64,000 nt of DNA from Cryptomeria japonica (lineage: Eukaryota; Streptophyta; Pinopsida; Cupressales; Cupressaceae), in the NCBI RefSeq assembly GCF_030272615.1, contig NC_081405.1, positions 155,856,454 through 155,920,453 on the forward strand. Direction: 5' to 3'. The translations under genes were made by a program, and so were the position numbers. The notes beneath the pieces were generated by a model that was not told the origin of the DNA, made no database searches, and saw only the letters and a list, made by a program, of their open reading frames with translations. Positions 23,289 through 35,700 of the stretch are shown here, piece after piece; the first letter of the stretch is position 1; each line of letters opens with the position of its first letter.

Positions 23289-24574
23289 GTGACACAACTT
23301 TGTGCTTTTGCCCATGGAGGATCCAGTGCAAGGAAGGTGGGGTCTATGATGTTGGTTGTTTGCTTCTTGGTCTTCTCTGTGTTCCTTGGGTTGGAGCTAC
23401 CCTTGGCAGTTGTTGTTGGTGAAGGGGGACCCTTTCGTTGGATTTGTTGTTGCCCCAGTTCTGCTCCCTATGTTCGTGAGGGGGGACTCTTTTGCTTCAT
23501 GTGTTGCTTGGTGCACTATGCTTTTAAGGGGGGTTTTCCCTTGGCCTTCTCTTAGAGCTTTATGCATGGGGTGTCACTTTGTCCTGCCTCGTTCTCTGGT
23601 GTGTGTGCTTGATCACTTTGTTTCAACCTTCTTCTCTTTGGTGGCCTTGACAACTTGTGTTATGGTTGTCTTGATGGAGGACTTGTCTAGGGTTTTCAGC
23701 TCAATGTTGCTTCTTAGAGCTCTTTGTGCCATGCTTGGATATCCTTCTTGTCTAGAGATATGGCTTGTGGTGGGGGGAGTTTTTGGGTTCTTCCTCGGGT
23801 TTCTTCTTGTTGCCCTTATGCATCTTGGTGCTCTTTTGGTGGATTTTTGGTGTTTTAGGCTAAGGGTCTCTTCTATTGTTGTGGAAGAGTAGTTTGTTTT
23901 AGGTGATTTTCAAAGGATCCTCTTTTATGTTCTGCCTTATTCTCAGTTGAGGATCTATTTTGTTCATTCTCTTTCCCGTTCTCATGTGTCTTTTATTGAG
24001 GTGGAGTGTTCTCTTATGGAGGTGGAGATCTTTCTTGTGGATTGGGTTGAGAGCTTGGTTCTTTTTTATCCTAATTCCTCTCTTATTTGTCCTATCGAGG
24101 TGGATACCTCTCTTATCAAGGTGGAGATTGATTGAGTGGGAAGGGTTCAATGATGTTGCAAGGGGGCTATTGCTACTCTGATTAAGGGTCTTGGTTGTAG
24201 GGTTGTTGATGTGTTGTTGAGACCTTTTTTCATCTGTTCTTATGTCTTTCTCCTATTGAGGTGGAGAATTTGGAAGGAAATGGTGCTTATTGTTGGTTTT
24301 GGGAGCCAGTGTAAAACCCATTAAGGTGTGTTAGGAGGTTTTGGCCTTCCTTTTATACAAATGGTGTTTTATTGTTGTTTATTCTATTCTGATATGTGTG
24401 GGTTGTCAGTTGTGTGACGGTCATCTATTGACAACATTTCTTTCTTGTTCTGGGTTTTAGGTCCCTTCAAAATCTGTGTCATGGGGTTTTGGGTCCCCTC
24501 AAAACCTATTGTAAGGGGTTTTAGGTCCCCTCAAAACTTATTTGACCCTCAATCAAAAACAAAAAAAATGAAAC
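23289..24574 (+). mobile_element. LINE 3' end (truncated copy)
   Basis: This G/T-rich stretch lacks recognisable RT. It ends in repeated ggttttgggtcccctcaaaa words followed by atcaaaaacaaaaaaaatg, an A-rich tail. The same tail style ends the 11839-17163 LINE. A phrase gaggtgga recurs several times between 23995 and 24265. The longest frame (23356-23892) is hydrophobic and cysteine-rich with no motif and is probably not a gene. The left boundary is approximate. Confidence 0.55.
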
Positions 24575-26587
24575 CTTCCACAAGAGAGTATGCGATAATG
24601 AGCTTGCTTGAATATTGAGATATGGGATATTAGATATTTTACAAATGTACAATCACCTTTATTAGATGCAAGTGATAGAATGGGTGATGTATGGAGGTCT
24701 CATCAATACCCCCCGATAACTACATTTAACATGAAGATACAATCAATATACCCCATAAGAGAGAAAGAGAGAGACTAAGAATCCCCACCATAATGAATAA
24801 TCTCTTACAAAAATGGTAAGTGTCTAAAGGAAAAACATGATCCAATACTTATAATCATTGTGTCTCCCCTTGGGAAGAAACAAAACCAAGTACAATTGTA
24901 GGAATGCTTCCCATTTAAGATATGCTTTGAAAGATGGAAACATGAAGAATGATGATGGTGTCTCTAAAAACTGCTCATATGTCTCCTTGTCCATGAAAGA
25001 TGAAGATGCCACAATCCAATTGGGTACAACCCCAATCATAGAAGAAGGTGAAAAACTAGAACTCTATGGAAACTGATAGTGATCAAGTTCCAAAAATGAG
25101 TATGGTTTGACAACGAGGGTGGAATGACTATCATCAAAGAGGAGAGTTAAGACCTCTCAAATGTGTCCTCCTAATTTGAAACACAATAAATGCCCTGATG
25201 AACATGAATGATGAAAGCCTTAATCAATGACTTTGCATAAGAAATAAACAAAAGTGAAGGTACATCAACTATCTCTGAATAAGAATTAAGAACCTCTAAA
25301 GTAATTTTATCATCATCTTCTAAAGTTTCAAAGTACTCCAAAGAAGTAAATTCCTAAATAGTATGACAATCATAGGGTATCCTTTCTGAAAAGTGAACAG
25401 ACACATTACAATCTAAAACAAGATCATCTAGGAATAGTTGAGTATTAGGATATTTATATAACTCCCAAATTTTATTCTAAAGAACATGACGAAAGTCAAA
25501 ACCAACAATGGACTTTAATATGTCATCGTTTACATGCATAACTATATCTCCTAAGACAAGACCCCTTTTACAATTCCAAGCAAATTTCTTATTAAGTGTG
25601 TTAGGTAGGGGAACAACATTATATACAAATATGGTAATAAATTAAGCCATCTAAGATGTTTTATGATGTCATATCTCCATTGTTTATAGTTCCCCCTCTT
25701 TATGAGGATCAGATACTTGAATGAAATGAAAACCCCATTACAAACTATGATATTATTCAAAATTACAAATATAGAACCATCACATAAATATAGAAGCTCC
25801 CATATATGATCAATATTACAAATGAAGCCTTTCCAAAAAGAACAAAACCTCTATAGGAAGCAAGATGTTCAAATAATCAATCACAATGTCATATGGTCAA
25901 AACACTAAATAAATCACACCTGGGGATAAATCTAGAAAAATTGCATGGACACAATGATAAAGCTCCTTTATTTACTTTCCAACAATGCAAAAAATCATGA
26001 AAATCAGAGATTGTGGCAAAAAGTTAGAAACTTAGAGGTCCAAAATGAAAAATCTAACTTCAGGCTAAAATAAATGCTATCAAACAACAAAATCTACAAA
26101 AATCACTTGCACACCACTGGAAAGTTGGTGGAACCAATTTTTTTTTATGATAGCTTGTTTGCAAAAAAAATCGACTCTAGTGATAAGTTATGGTTTGAAA
26201 ACAATAGCCTATTTGGAGGCAAAGAGGGCAAAAAATGGAGCACTTTTGGGCTAAATCATGGTCATACCATATGGCATCAGTGCAAAAAAACTTAAAAAAT
26301 ATAGCCTCCTAGGTGATGGCAGCTCTACATGCCACTCCCCAATGCTCTACCCTTGGTTTTGCAATATGACCCTAACGTAGATAGCAAGGCGTTAAAAGAT
26401 TTTGACAAAGTCGATGGTTAAAAATATTTAATTTAAAATTTAAACTATCATTCATACCCATAGTTAGAGATAAAATTAGCTTGATAAAAAAGCTACGTAA
26501 CAAATGTACGTAGAAAAAATAGAGTGATACAATAATTTCATAGGAGGCAAATATTTTGCAAGTATGCTAGATTTTTGCAAATGATGG
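24575..26587. other. Noncoding DNA
   Basis: No gene, RNA or element ends recognised. Only short chance frames are present. Confidence 0.4.
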
Positions 26588-27575
26588 TAGGGGAGAGGGA
26601 CCAATAGTTGAACAAGGTCCAATAGTCGTTATAGCAATTCTGCACATAATATCCAATCTTACCACAAATTTATACTATATATTATAAATAAATAGTCCAC
26701 ATGTAAATAAAAAAATAACCAAATGTTGGTCAAAATAGACCTATACTTGAACACACAAGAACCTATAAATGTTATATAAAAAGTACAAATAAACATTCAT
26801 TAACAAGCAAAATAAATAGTTTTTTGTTTGAAAAAAAAATCATAACTATCCACTATAAGTGTGTCATGTAAAAAATAAGATGCTCATTTAATAAAATAAG
26901 ATACTTTCTTAAGCAAGTATTGTTGTCATAGTGAAGAAATAGCATTCCTATGTGTACAACTATTGGGGTAGCAATGTATATTCATTGGAGTATTTCATAT
27001 TAATAATTTGTCTTATCACAAATATAAAAGGTGAGCACAAAAAATACCTTGTATTTTTCCATGAAATGAGAAGGATGTTCAACAAGTTTTAGTGTTAAAC
27101 TATTGGTCCATTTGTGTTGGATATAAGTTGTATTTTATATAATAATGTGTTTTTTCTATAACAACAAATAATTATTTTTTGTTCAACTATTAATTCATTT
27201 ATGTTGGATTTACAAGTTAGATATAACAATTATTTATGGTTACTAATATGTATTTGGTCCATTTATGTTGCATATAAGTTATACTCTAAATAAAAATATG
27301 ATATTTTACTAACAAGAAATCATATATATATTTTCAATTACTAGACATTTTTAGGTTAAGTTTTGGTCGAATCTTTAAAAAGTCATTTTTTGGACACTTC
27401 GCAGTAGACGTGTTATTTTGACGAGTTGCATGATGACTCACACCTTCAAACCTTAGTTGTAGATAGTTAAGTGTCCATTTACATTTCTAAAAAAAAACAA
27501 AGGTCTTATGATATTCCATGTGACGGCTACATGTTGACGAAGTTAGCCCTAACGACTACTGGCCCCTCTCCTCTA
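26588..27575. mobile_element. TIR element, about 1 kb, non-coding
   Basis: The left end TAGGGGAGAGGGACCAATAG matches the inverted right end (on the other strand TAGAGGAGAGGGGCCAGTAG) at 17 of 20 positions. The phrase CCAATAGT is repeated inside the left end, followed by CGTTATAG, which parallels CGTTAGGG at the right. The interior is A/T-rich and has two copies of ggtccatttatgttg...atataagtt (about 27108 and 27256). There is no transposase. No confident target duplication. Confidence 0.55.
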
Positions 27576-29169
27576 ATGTGCCCTATTCACACTACAAAGG
27601 GGAAAACTAGATAGAAAATATCCCTCTTCACACCAACACTTGGGGAATAGTTTGAATATACATAATACAAAAATATTAGTCTATTTAAAATCTTTACAAG
27701 TTTTTGATTCTTTTCTATTTTTTTATACTATCATGCTTCAATCCTCATGTTAAAAAAAAGGGTCTTTGTGTTGTTGTAGCTTAGGGAGTCAAAGTTTCCA
27801 TTGCTACATGAAAAATGCTTGATGAAATTTCATGAAGGTAGCAATGAAACAAGTTGATGTGAGTGGCTAGAGCACACACACATGTTTTAATGCCCACCAT
27901 GTTTGTGAGTGAATCCATAGACAATGACCACTTCATTGTGCTATGAAATCTTTCCAGTGAGGCACACTTATTGACAAAAAAAAGCCACAATGATAGTCAT
28001 TTTACCTCCTTCACCAATAGATTTGATGTGCTTATTCTCTCTATCACCCATAACAACACAAATATAAGCTAATCAAACATAAGAAACTCTTTTAAATTGA
28101 AAATAATAATGAATGCCATACATACTTTAGACCATGACATATTATCTATTGTAATAGATAATCTCTACTTCCAGGTGCTCCTTAATAATGATGTTCTCAT
28201 CTCCAAAATGTTGGAGAAAATAACAACTAATCTAGCTTACATTACAAGCTTCACTTTGCTCAAGGCACTGACTATGTATAATCACACTATATAGATCTTT
28301 TCTATAGGTAACGAAAACATGTTTTGTCCATCTCACATGATTGTCACTATTTTTGAATTTCACTTTAATGATTTGAATTGATTCAATGGTTGTCACAAGT
28401 GCATAAACAACTAAAGCTTGCTATTTTGTAACAAATGTTTTACAAATGCTAAAATTCTTATTAGATATTATTCCTAATTTATATGTTAATAATTATATTA
28501 TTCTGATGGTATTCTTGTACTCGAAAAATCACATAAGTCATCATTGTCTACCAAACAACACTTACAACATAATTATTATTTCAAGACCATTGTTTGAAGA
28601 GGGGAGGATAGCAAAAATAATAAATAGATTACTTGTTTAAAATCAGAAGAATATGACAACGAAGAAATAAGAGAATAAAAATAGGAATTGAGAACCGTTG
28701 GATGTGACTTGTTTTTTTGACCTTGGATTTCAACTTTGAGATGGCGTAGACAGTCGTGGAACGGCTATCGGGGTAATGAGGATCAATTTAAAAATAAAAA
28801 GATCGTTCACAAGTAGAAATAGATTTTAAGTTTGCCCCAAAGGTATTTACATGTGGAGGGAGGAGGCCCAGAAAGTGCAAGTGCCAGGGCGTGTGTTATG
28901 GAGCGGGACACGTCACTTGCTAGTCCATCAAAATAAACGTGTGATAGATCGCCACGTCCAAGGCGAACTCTGTAAGAATTATCATATTTAAAAAAAAGTT
29001 CTACTTGTTTTTCTGTCCAAGAATTTTGTACCTGGAACCAAGGAGAGGGAAATTTGTGCCCTGGCTTTCCATTCATTTTGTATTTGCATCCGAGAAAAAC
29101 TAATGTCATAGACGTTTGCCGGAGACACTGAGACACTCTAGAGGAGAATTTTAATAAAAATGGGCAACG
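27576..29169. other. Noncoding DNA, possibly including the sirtuin promoter
   Basis: No coding exon recognised up to 28800. The part from about 28830 to 29160 is richer in G/C and less repeat-like than its surroundings, and it precedes the candidate first exon at 29170. It could hold the promoter and 5' UTR. No clear TATA box was identified. Confidence 0.35.
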
Positions 29170-29260
29170 ATGAATTGGATTGCAATTGAATTGATACAAT
29201 TGAGATCACAAGTTTGGTATATTATTCTTACTGGGCTTGTGGCCGGAGTAGGCATTTTGG
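29170..29260 (+). CDS. Candidate first exon of the SRT2-like sirtuin
   Basis: ATG at 29170 opens MNWIAIELIQLRSQVWYIIL, a hydrophobic N-terminus compatible with an organelle-targeting or membrane-inserting leader. A GT donor follows at 29261 (ttttgg|gtatct). The exon would end in phase 1, exactly the phase needed to join the acceptor at 32458 (ttttatag|gt), restoring a glycine codon. Phase agreement has a one-in-three chance of being accidental and this part of sirtuins is not conserved, so the call is weak. Confidence 0.3.
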
Positions 29261-29839
29261 GTATCTTTGTTTCTTCTCACTCATTCGCATTTACATTTTC
29301 GTTATATCTTTTAAATCTTTGTTTGAATCAATGTGTGGCTTTTTCCGATTGATTTGCTAATGCTTGAAAGAATTTTGTGGATGTATTTTCCCAACCAAAT
29401 TGGTTGATGTTTGCCATGGGCGTCTGTGCAGTAAACTTTGATAAGGCCCAAAACTAGGTTGCTGGACACACTTCACACAATTTAGTTATCAAAACAGAAC
29501 TGATCTTCCTTACTGTGTCCTATGAATGGGCATCTCTTTAATTTCATTTCCATATGTCATTAGTAATTTTGGACCCATGCCAACTCTGTCTTTGTCATCC
29601 AACCATAACAAGATATCATAAATAGTATTTGAATAACTTAATAATGTACAATTCATTGAATCCATTGCCCTCAGGTTGCCGCAGTCCCTTACATTATGGT
29701 CAGCTCTTCAACCATCCCTCTCAGAAATGGCTGGCTCGCTAATCATTCAGTGATTATGGTGATTGTCACCCACCATAAAGGAATTTGGCTAGCTTATAGC
29801 TCATCCTTGGACAGGGGCATTATCAATGATCAAACATCA

Positions 29840-30130
29840 TAGTATGTGATTCATCTACTGAACATGAGCATCGTCAACCACCCTTCTTAGGGTTTGGTTG
29901 GTCACTGAGTTATCTACTGAATGTGAGCTTCATCAAAAGCACTTAGCATGTGGACTTGATTGGTTAATAAGGCATCTACCAAGTCTGAGCATTGTTTACA
30001 ATGCTAAGCAAGATTGAATTGACATATAATTCATCTACTGAGTGTGGGGGTGGTCAGTCACTGTAACTAGGACCTGGTAAACTAATAAGTTTTGCTTTTG
30101 AATGTGGGCATCATCGACAATCCATTCTGG
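29840..30130 (+). repeat. Degenerate minisatellite, about 60-bp unit
   Basis: The phrase (t/g)catctactga(a/g)tgtgagcatcatcaa recurs in diverged form at about 29852, 29908, 29972, 30029 and 30091, often with ggttggtt nearby. It lies in the probable first sirtuin intron. Confidence 0.6.
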
Positions 30131-32458
30131 GATTGGTTGGTTCAAGTGTATTAGCAGTAAAATTTTGGCCAAAGCAACCCTGTATGCACAGTATTCATTA
30201 CATTCATGTTAAAAAAATCTACTCAGTTGAACAAATTCAACAGGGTTTTCATACATAATGAAAACAGTCAAATTCCATCATTTCAAAGATGAAATTTGAA
30301 ACTGTTCTACAATATACGTATTGAAGCAGAAAGTAAACACCACAAAAGGGAAAAATCATAGCAGCAGTTCAAAACATGACAGATTTTTATTTGTACTTGA
30401 TCAAGGCACTTAAAAGGAAGCAATTATGGCAGTCAAAACACCTAAAATTCATCACTTCTACAATATTAAATGTTGCGAGGCATCTGGTTAACCATAGGAT
30501 TGACAATAGCTTTAGCTTGCTTCTTCTGTTCTTCTTGGGGATTTATATTGGGAACTTGAAGATGTGAAATTGCTCAAATGATGAGGTAACTTGGTCTCCA
30601 GTTGACATACATATTTGATTGAAAAAGAAAAAGACTGATGCCACGGTGGCCGAGTGGTTAGTGCTGAATTAATTAAGATAATGCAGAAGGGCAAGTCAAG
30701 CAGGTAAGCCAGCAAATTAAGTAGGTAGGTAACCGTAAGACAACTTAAGCAGATTGGCTAAGATGAAATTAAGAAGTTTCCAACTTAGTTTGACTGGGTT
30801 TTAGATGCTGATTTCATGAAAAATAATATGGTGGGACTCGGGTCAATTGCCATGTTACAAATGATTGCATGAACGATGCCATTTTGTGTTCCTTTTTGTT
30901 TTCTCTTGGATATCCTTTGTTATATCTATATTGAGGCCTATCTCGATTTGCTTGACAATGTAATTCATGTTCCTATTGTTAAGTTGATATTTAGATTGGA
31001 TTATAACATGAGGACATATTGGAAGTACTCTTTCAAAACGAAAACATTTACTAACATTTCCAATTATTTTGAGCATTAGTTATATTGTGAATTAATTTTT
31101 TATAAGACTTTCAGATTCTGAAACTTATAATTTTCTTTATATGGAATAATCCAAATTCCAAATTTTTAATAATCTACTGCATTTATAAGTGATTTTAGAA
31201 AGTTAGGTTGTGAGATCAATGGAATCAAGTAATTATAGTACAAAACTATATTTATTTCAATGTATATGCGGAAAATGTAAGGGTGTGTTTCTTTATTTTC
31301 TTTTTCTTTTTAATTTGGCTAAAGATACCTAAAGTTAGGGACCTTAGTCCCACAAAAAAGTGAATTAAAATGTTAGTTACTGATAGAGAATAATCTCATC
31401 AGAACCTTGAGATGGTAAATTTGAAAACCTGCTATAAGGCCATCAAGTCAACCAAAGTAGCTCAATATCCATCTTTATCTTTATCCAGGCTCTTAGAAGA
31501 GTCAAATGACATACCATCCAGAAGGCTTTTTTAGGGTCTGACGGTGAGATTTTATTGTCACCTCCATGGACATCTCAAGCCCAACCACTATACACAGTTG
31601 TGATTTGAATACTGCATATTGTCTTCCCGGTATTAGGAGAGGCCCCAATCTCCTACTCAAAATCAAGTAGAGAAGAAACAACTTGAAAAAGTTTTCTAAT
31701 AGACTCTGCTAGTTCTCAATCATAGCTCAAATTTGGTAAGTTTCTAACTGTGTAGAAACTAAAGAGCAAGGATGGATCCATAGCAGTGCAATTTGTCCTT
31801 TTCTCTCGTTTTCATTAATATAGCAATTTGTCCTATCCTCTCATTTTCACATCTATTAACAGCTATTATATAATCTCAAAAAAAAGATTTAAGGGGTGTT
31901 CTTACATTTTTGTTGTTTTCAGTAACAATTTTTACTATATTGCCCCTTTGTATTTTTTAAACACTAAAAAGAAAGATTTGTTCTTGCAGCACATGTTTTT
32001 TCTTTCAAGAAGCACGTTATTCACTTTGTGCACATGCAAGTCTACATTTATCACACTACCCAGTTATTTTAATTGGTTGGCAATGTTGATTTTAGGTTAT
32101 TTTCTTAACTGTGGTTTTCACCTATATGCAGTGACTAAGAAGGCAAAAGTACATATACATGGCAGGATTTAAACACAACAGAATTTTAGGAGGTGAAATT
32201 TTTTGCTTTGAAATTATTTTTGGGCTGTTATAGGATTCCAAAATCTGCAGAGAAAAAGGTCAATAGGATGATGACCAAGCATTTACAGTATTTTGGATAA
32301 CAATCTTCTAGGAGCTTCTAGCTTACCAGATGACAAGAAATTATGTTTTAACTTTTTGCATATCAGTATTTAATGGTTTTTTCTCTTTATCCCTAATAAT
32401 AATTGGTGTTCTATTTTCAAGGTGGTCATAGTTGATGTTTTGTTTCCGGGTTTTATAG
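30131..32458 (+). other. Noncoding, probable sirtuin intron 1
   Basis: No coding exon was recognised. A tRNA-Ser-like word (ggtggccgagtggttag, 30645-30661) stands alone without the rest of a tRNA. The region lies between the candidate first exon and the first confident exon. Confidence 0.4.
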
Positions 32459-32717
32459 GTCAATGTCTATATAAGACATGTTTTAGCTTTTTGCAAAAAA
32501 ACAAGTTTATTCATCCAGGACCATGCAGTAGAGGCATTTCTGGTATGTATGCTGGAGCTCATTTAATAAGAAAGTACATGAGTTCTGTCAATAACATCAC
32601 AAAAGAAGATCAAAGAGAAAAGGTTTGCAAAATCCTGAAGGACAAAAGATTAGTACCAGAATCTGCTCCTCCAAGCAACGAACATCTTCATCACCTCTAT
32701 AATTTTATTGAAGACAG
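32459..32717 (+). CDS. SRT2: Sirtuin exon: N-terminal region
   Basis: It encodes a leader and linker ending VPESAPPSNEHLHHLYNFIED, the segment that precedes the Rossmann fold in plant SRT2 proteins. The donor is at 32718 (gacag|gtcttt). The acceptor at 32458 (ttttatag) is preferred because it suits the candidate first exon. An alternative acceptor is 32421 (ttttcaag), with the frame open through it. An in-frame ATG at 32545 (MYAGAHLIRK) could be a start if no upstream exon is used. Confidence 0.8.
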
Positions 32718-35700
32718 GTCTTTTTTGTTTACGAGAAACTCTCTTCATGTTTTTGATGTTTTTACTGGGATTTGGTTATCACTGTGCTTTTTGGTGATCT
32801 TATACTGAGTGACGTATAGCAGAATTCCATCTCATTTGTGAAATTTTTGTGTAATGGGAAGTTGAAATTAGTGTGTATCCAAATCAGAAATTTCTTTTAC
32901 TTCTATGTTGGAAAATATTTCATAATTAACGTTATTCTTTTTGGCTCATTAAGGGTGCAGTCAAAAGCTTGTGGTTTTGACTGGAGCAGGCATTAGCACG
33001 GAATGTGGAATACCTGATTATAGAAGGTTGTATCTATAGCCTTATTTGCTTTCTTCCCTCCTAACTGTTAGGCGTCAATAAATTGATCGATGTTAGATAG
33101 GAATCCAGATGATGATATGAACTTTTTCTTCATATTCAGGTTATGTGGATGAAGAGCATACCATTATAATGATCTGTATTTTGTTGTACAGTTAGCATTG
33201 AACACAGCTAACTATGGCCTTTACTTTAGCATGGGTCCTGAATTCCTAATGATATTTATTATGTAGCATTGTCATAAATCTATGTTAATGGAGTTTTGGT
33301 GAAGGTGATGGTAGATGGGTTTCTAATATGACAATTTCTTTTTCCCCTGGATTTAGGAAATGGGGATGGCATGTACGTGTGTGTGTATGTGTATATATAT
33401 GTGTATATCAGTATATGTACATATGTATGTGTATATGTACAAACACACATCCTTCAATTCAGCTATGAGTCATAACGATATTTGTGATGTAGCATTGCCA
33501 TAGGTCTATGTTAAATAGAGTTTTGGGGAAGGTGATGGCACATGCTGGTGGGATGCATTTTTGGTACCGCAAAAGGTTTTCCTCATTTCCTAAATATGGG
33601 GAAACTTTTTGTGCTACCAGAAACCTATACTACAGTATTTGTCATCACCTTACTCAAAACTCTGTTTAACATATATCTATGACATTGCTACATAACAAAT
33701 ATCATTGGAACCCATAACTAAAGTGAAGGATATATAGCCATATGTATATTATTATATATGTTTTTATATACACATACCTATATATGTGTGTACATAGACA
33801 CACACACACACATATGTACATTGATTCACAAAATCATAGGAAAAGGTGCAAGGTTGGTGAGGAGCAGAGTAGAGGATCACGAAAGGCAGGCACAACTTGA
33901 AGCAAATCAATGGATGGCTTCCTTCTCAAAACAAAAAATTGGCACTTTTCCATGTGAGAGTCTTGTAGGGATATCTTTGGAAATATTGAGATCAAGGTTC
34001 CACCTTGCGTAGTAGATGTATCACACACACACACACATATGTACGTTGATTCACAAAATCATAGAAAAAGGTGCAAGGTTGGTGAGGAGTAGAGTAGAGG
34101 ACAACGAAATGCAGGCACAACTCGAAGCAAATCAATGGATGGCTTGCTTCTCAAAACAAAAAATTGGCACTTTTCCGTGTAAGAGTCTTGTAGGGATATC
34201 TTTGGAAATATTGAGATCAAGGTTCCACCTTGCGTAGTAGATGTATCGAGAATTGTAGATAAGCTAGCAAATACCTTTGAAACGACAACTCTTATTGGGA
34301 AAATAATTGAAAGATCAGTGAGCAGAGAGGAAATTCATAGATGGATAGATGCTAACCAAATTAGAGCTACGATATACTTTTTACCTAGACAATTCTTTCT
34401 GCTAGATTTTGAAGATGAAATAGAGAGGGGCATTCTTAGACAAGGCTCCTTAGTGGAATGGTAGATCCCTGGTGTACATAGAGAGGTAGACAAAAAACTT
34501 CAACCCGCGGTTGATGGCGAGCGAACATATTGGATCAGATTATATTATTTGCCATTTGAATATTGGAATGGTGAGTGTATCGAGAAGATCGGGTCGTGCC
34601 TAGGTCAGGTCTTAAGGATCGACATGGGTGAAGATGATTCAGCACTATATGTAAGGGTAAAATTAATATCAATTTGACCAATACCTAGGGTGGTAAACCT
34701 GAAAATTTTGGTCAAGACATGGGCATAAACAATTTAGATCGAGGAAAAACGGTTCTATTATATGCGTTGTGGGAGTAAAAGTCATATTGAAGCCAGATGG
34801 GCTAGACCTCCGATAAAAAAATGGGTGCTGAAGGAGAATCTTGGCAATACTATTTCTGAGTGGAAGGGGTGGCCTCCTCCTCCTGTACACATGAAAATGA
34901 ACACACGTTGCAAAATTTTGAGCTGCCGAGGGGTGTAAGGGTTGGTGAAGCTGTAATTCAAAATAGGGTAAACAAAGTGTTAGAGAAACAAGGGGAAGAA
35001 TGCGAGATGGTATCCCCAAAGGAAAGGGTATCTGACCAAGCCAAGGAAACTAGTGACAAAGAAGAAAGGACAATGGAAGCAATTGATAATGGAAACAAGG
35101 ACATAGAGGTTCATTCTTCTAAGAGGGGTGTTGCTTCTACTAGGGACAAGGTGGTATGTCGTAGTGAGTTCAAAAAGGAAGGATTGGAGGATCTAGAATG
35201 GTCGAAAAAGAAGATGAACACAATGAGTCGGGGATTGTAGATCACTGCTGCATCAGTCAATCGGCAACTAAGGCATTCAACCAAGGAAAGAAGGTGGGCA
35301 AAAAATGGGGGAGGAAACTAGAGAAGCAAAAAAGAGAGGAAATTGCTCTGGAGAAAGGGTTGACCAGCATTAAGGAGTACATGTTGAGATCTAAGGGAGC
35401 TAATGCCTCCCGTGGAGGGCAATGAAGATCGCTACATGGAATGTTAGTGGTTTAAATGCCCCTTACAAGAGGCATGTGCCCAAATGCCATTTGAACAAGC
35501 TATTGGTTGACATAGTTTTGCTATAGAAAACAAAATTGAGCAAATTTGAGTCAAATAAGTTTTTCTAGCAGGGGGTTTCAGTGACCCCATTGGGTCCGTG
35601 GGTGGTTTGGGGTTATAGTGGCATAACTCTAGGGCGAGGATCTCCAACATTGAGATTCATCAAAATTGGATCATTGGTAAGGTACACATTTTAGTATCTG

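Noticed and set aside
23356-23892. 178-aa hydrophobic frame resembling a membrane protein
   Set aside because: It is a by-product of G/T-rich sequence in a LINE 3' region. No motif, an overlapping frame of similar quality exists, and the tail identifies the region as LINE.
30640-30665. tRNA-Ser gene or SINE head (ggtggccgagtggttag)
   Set aside because: Only the A-box-like part is present; no anticodon arm, B box or acceptor pairing could be found.
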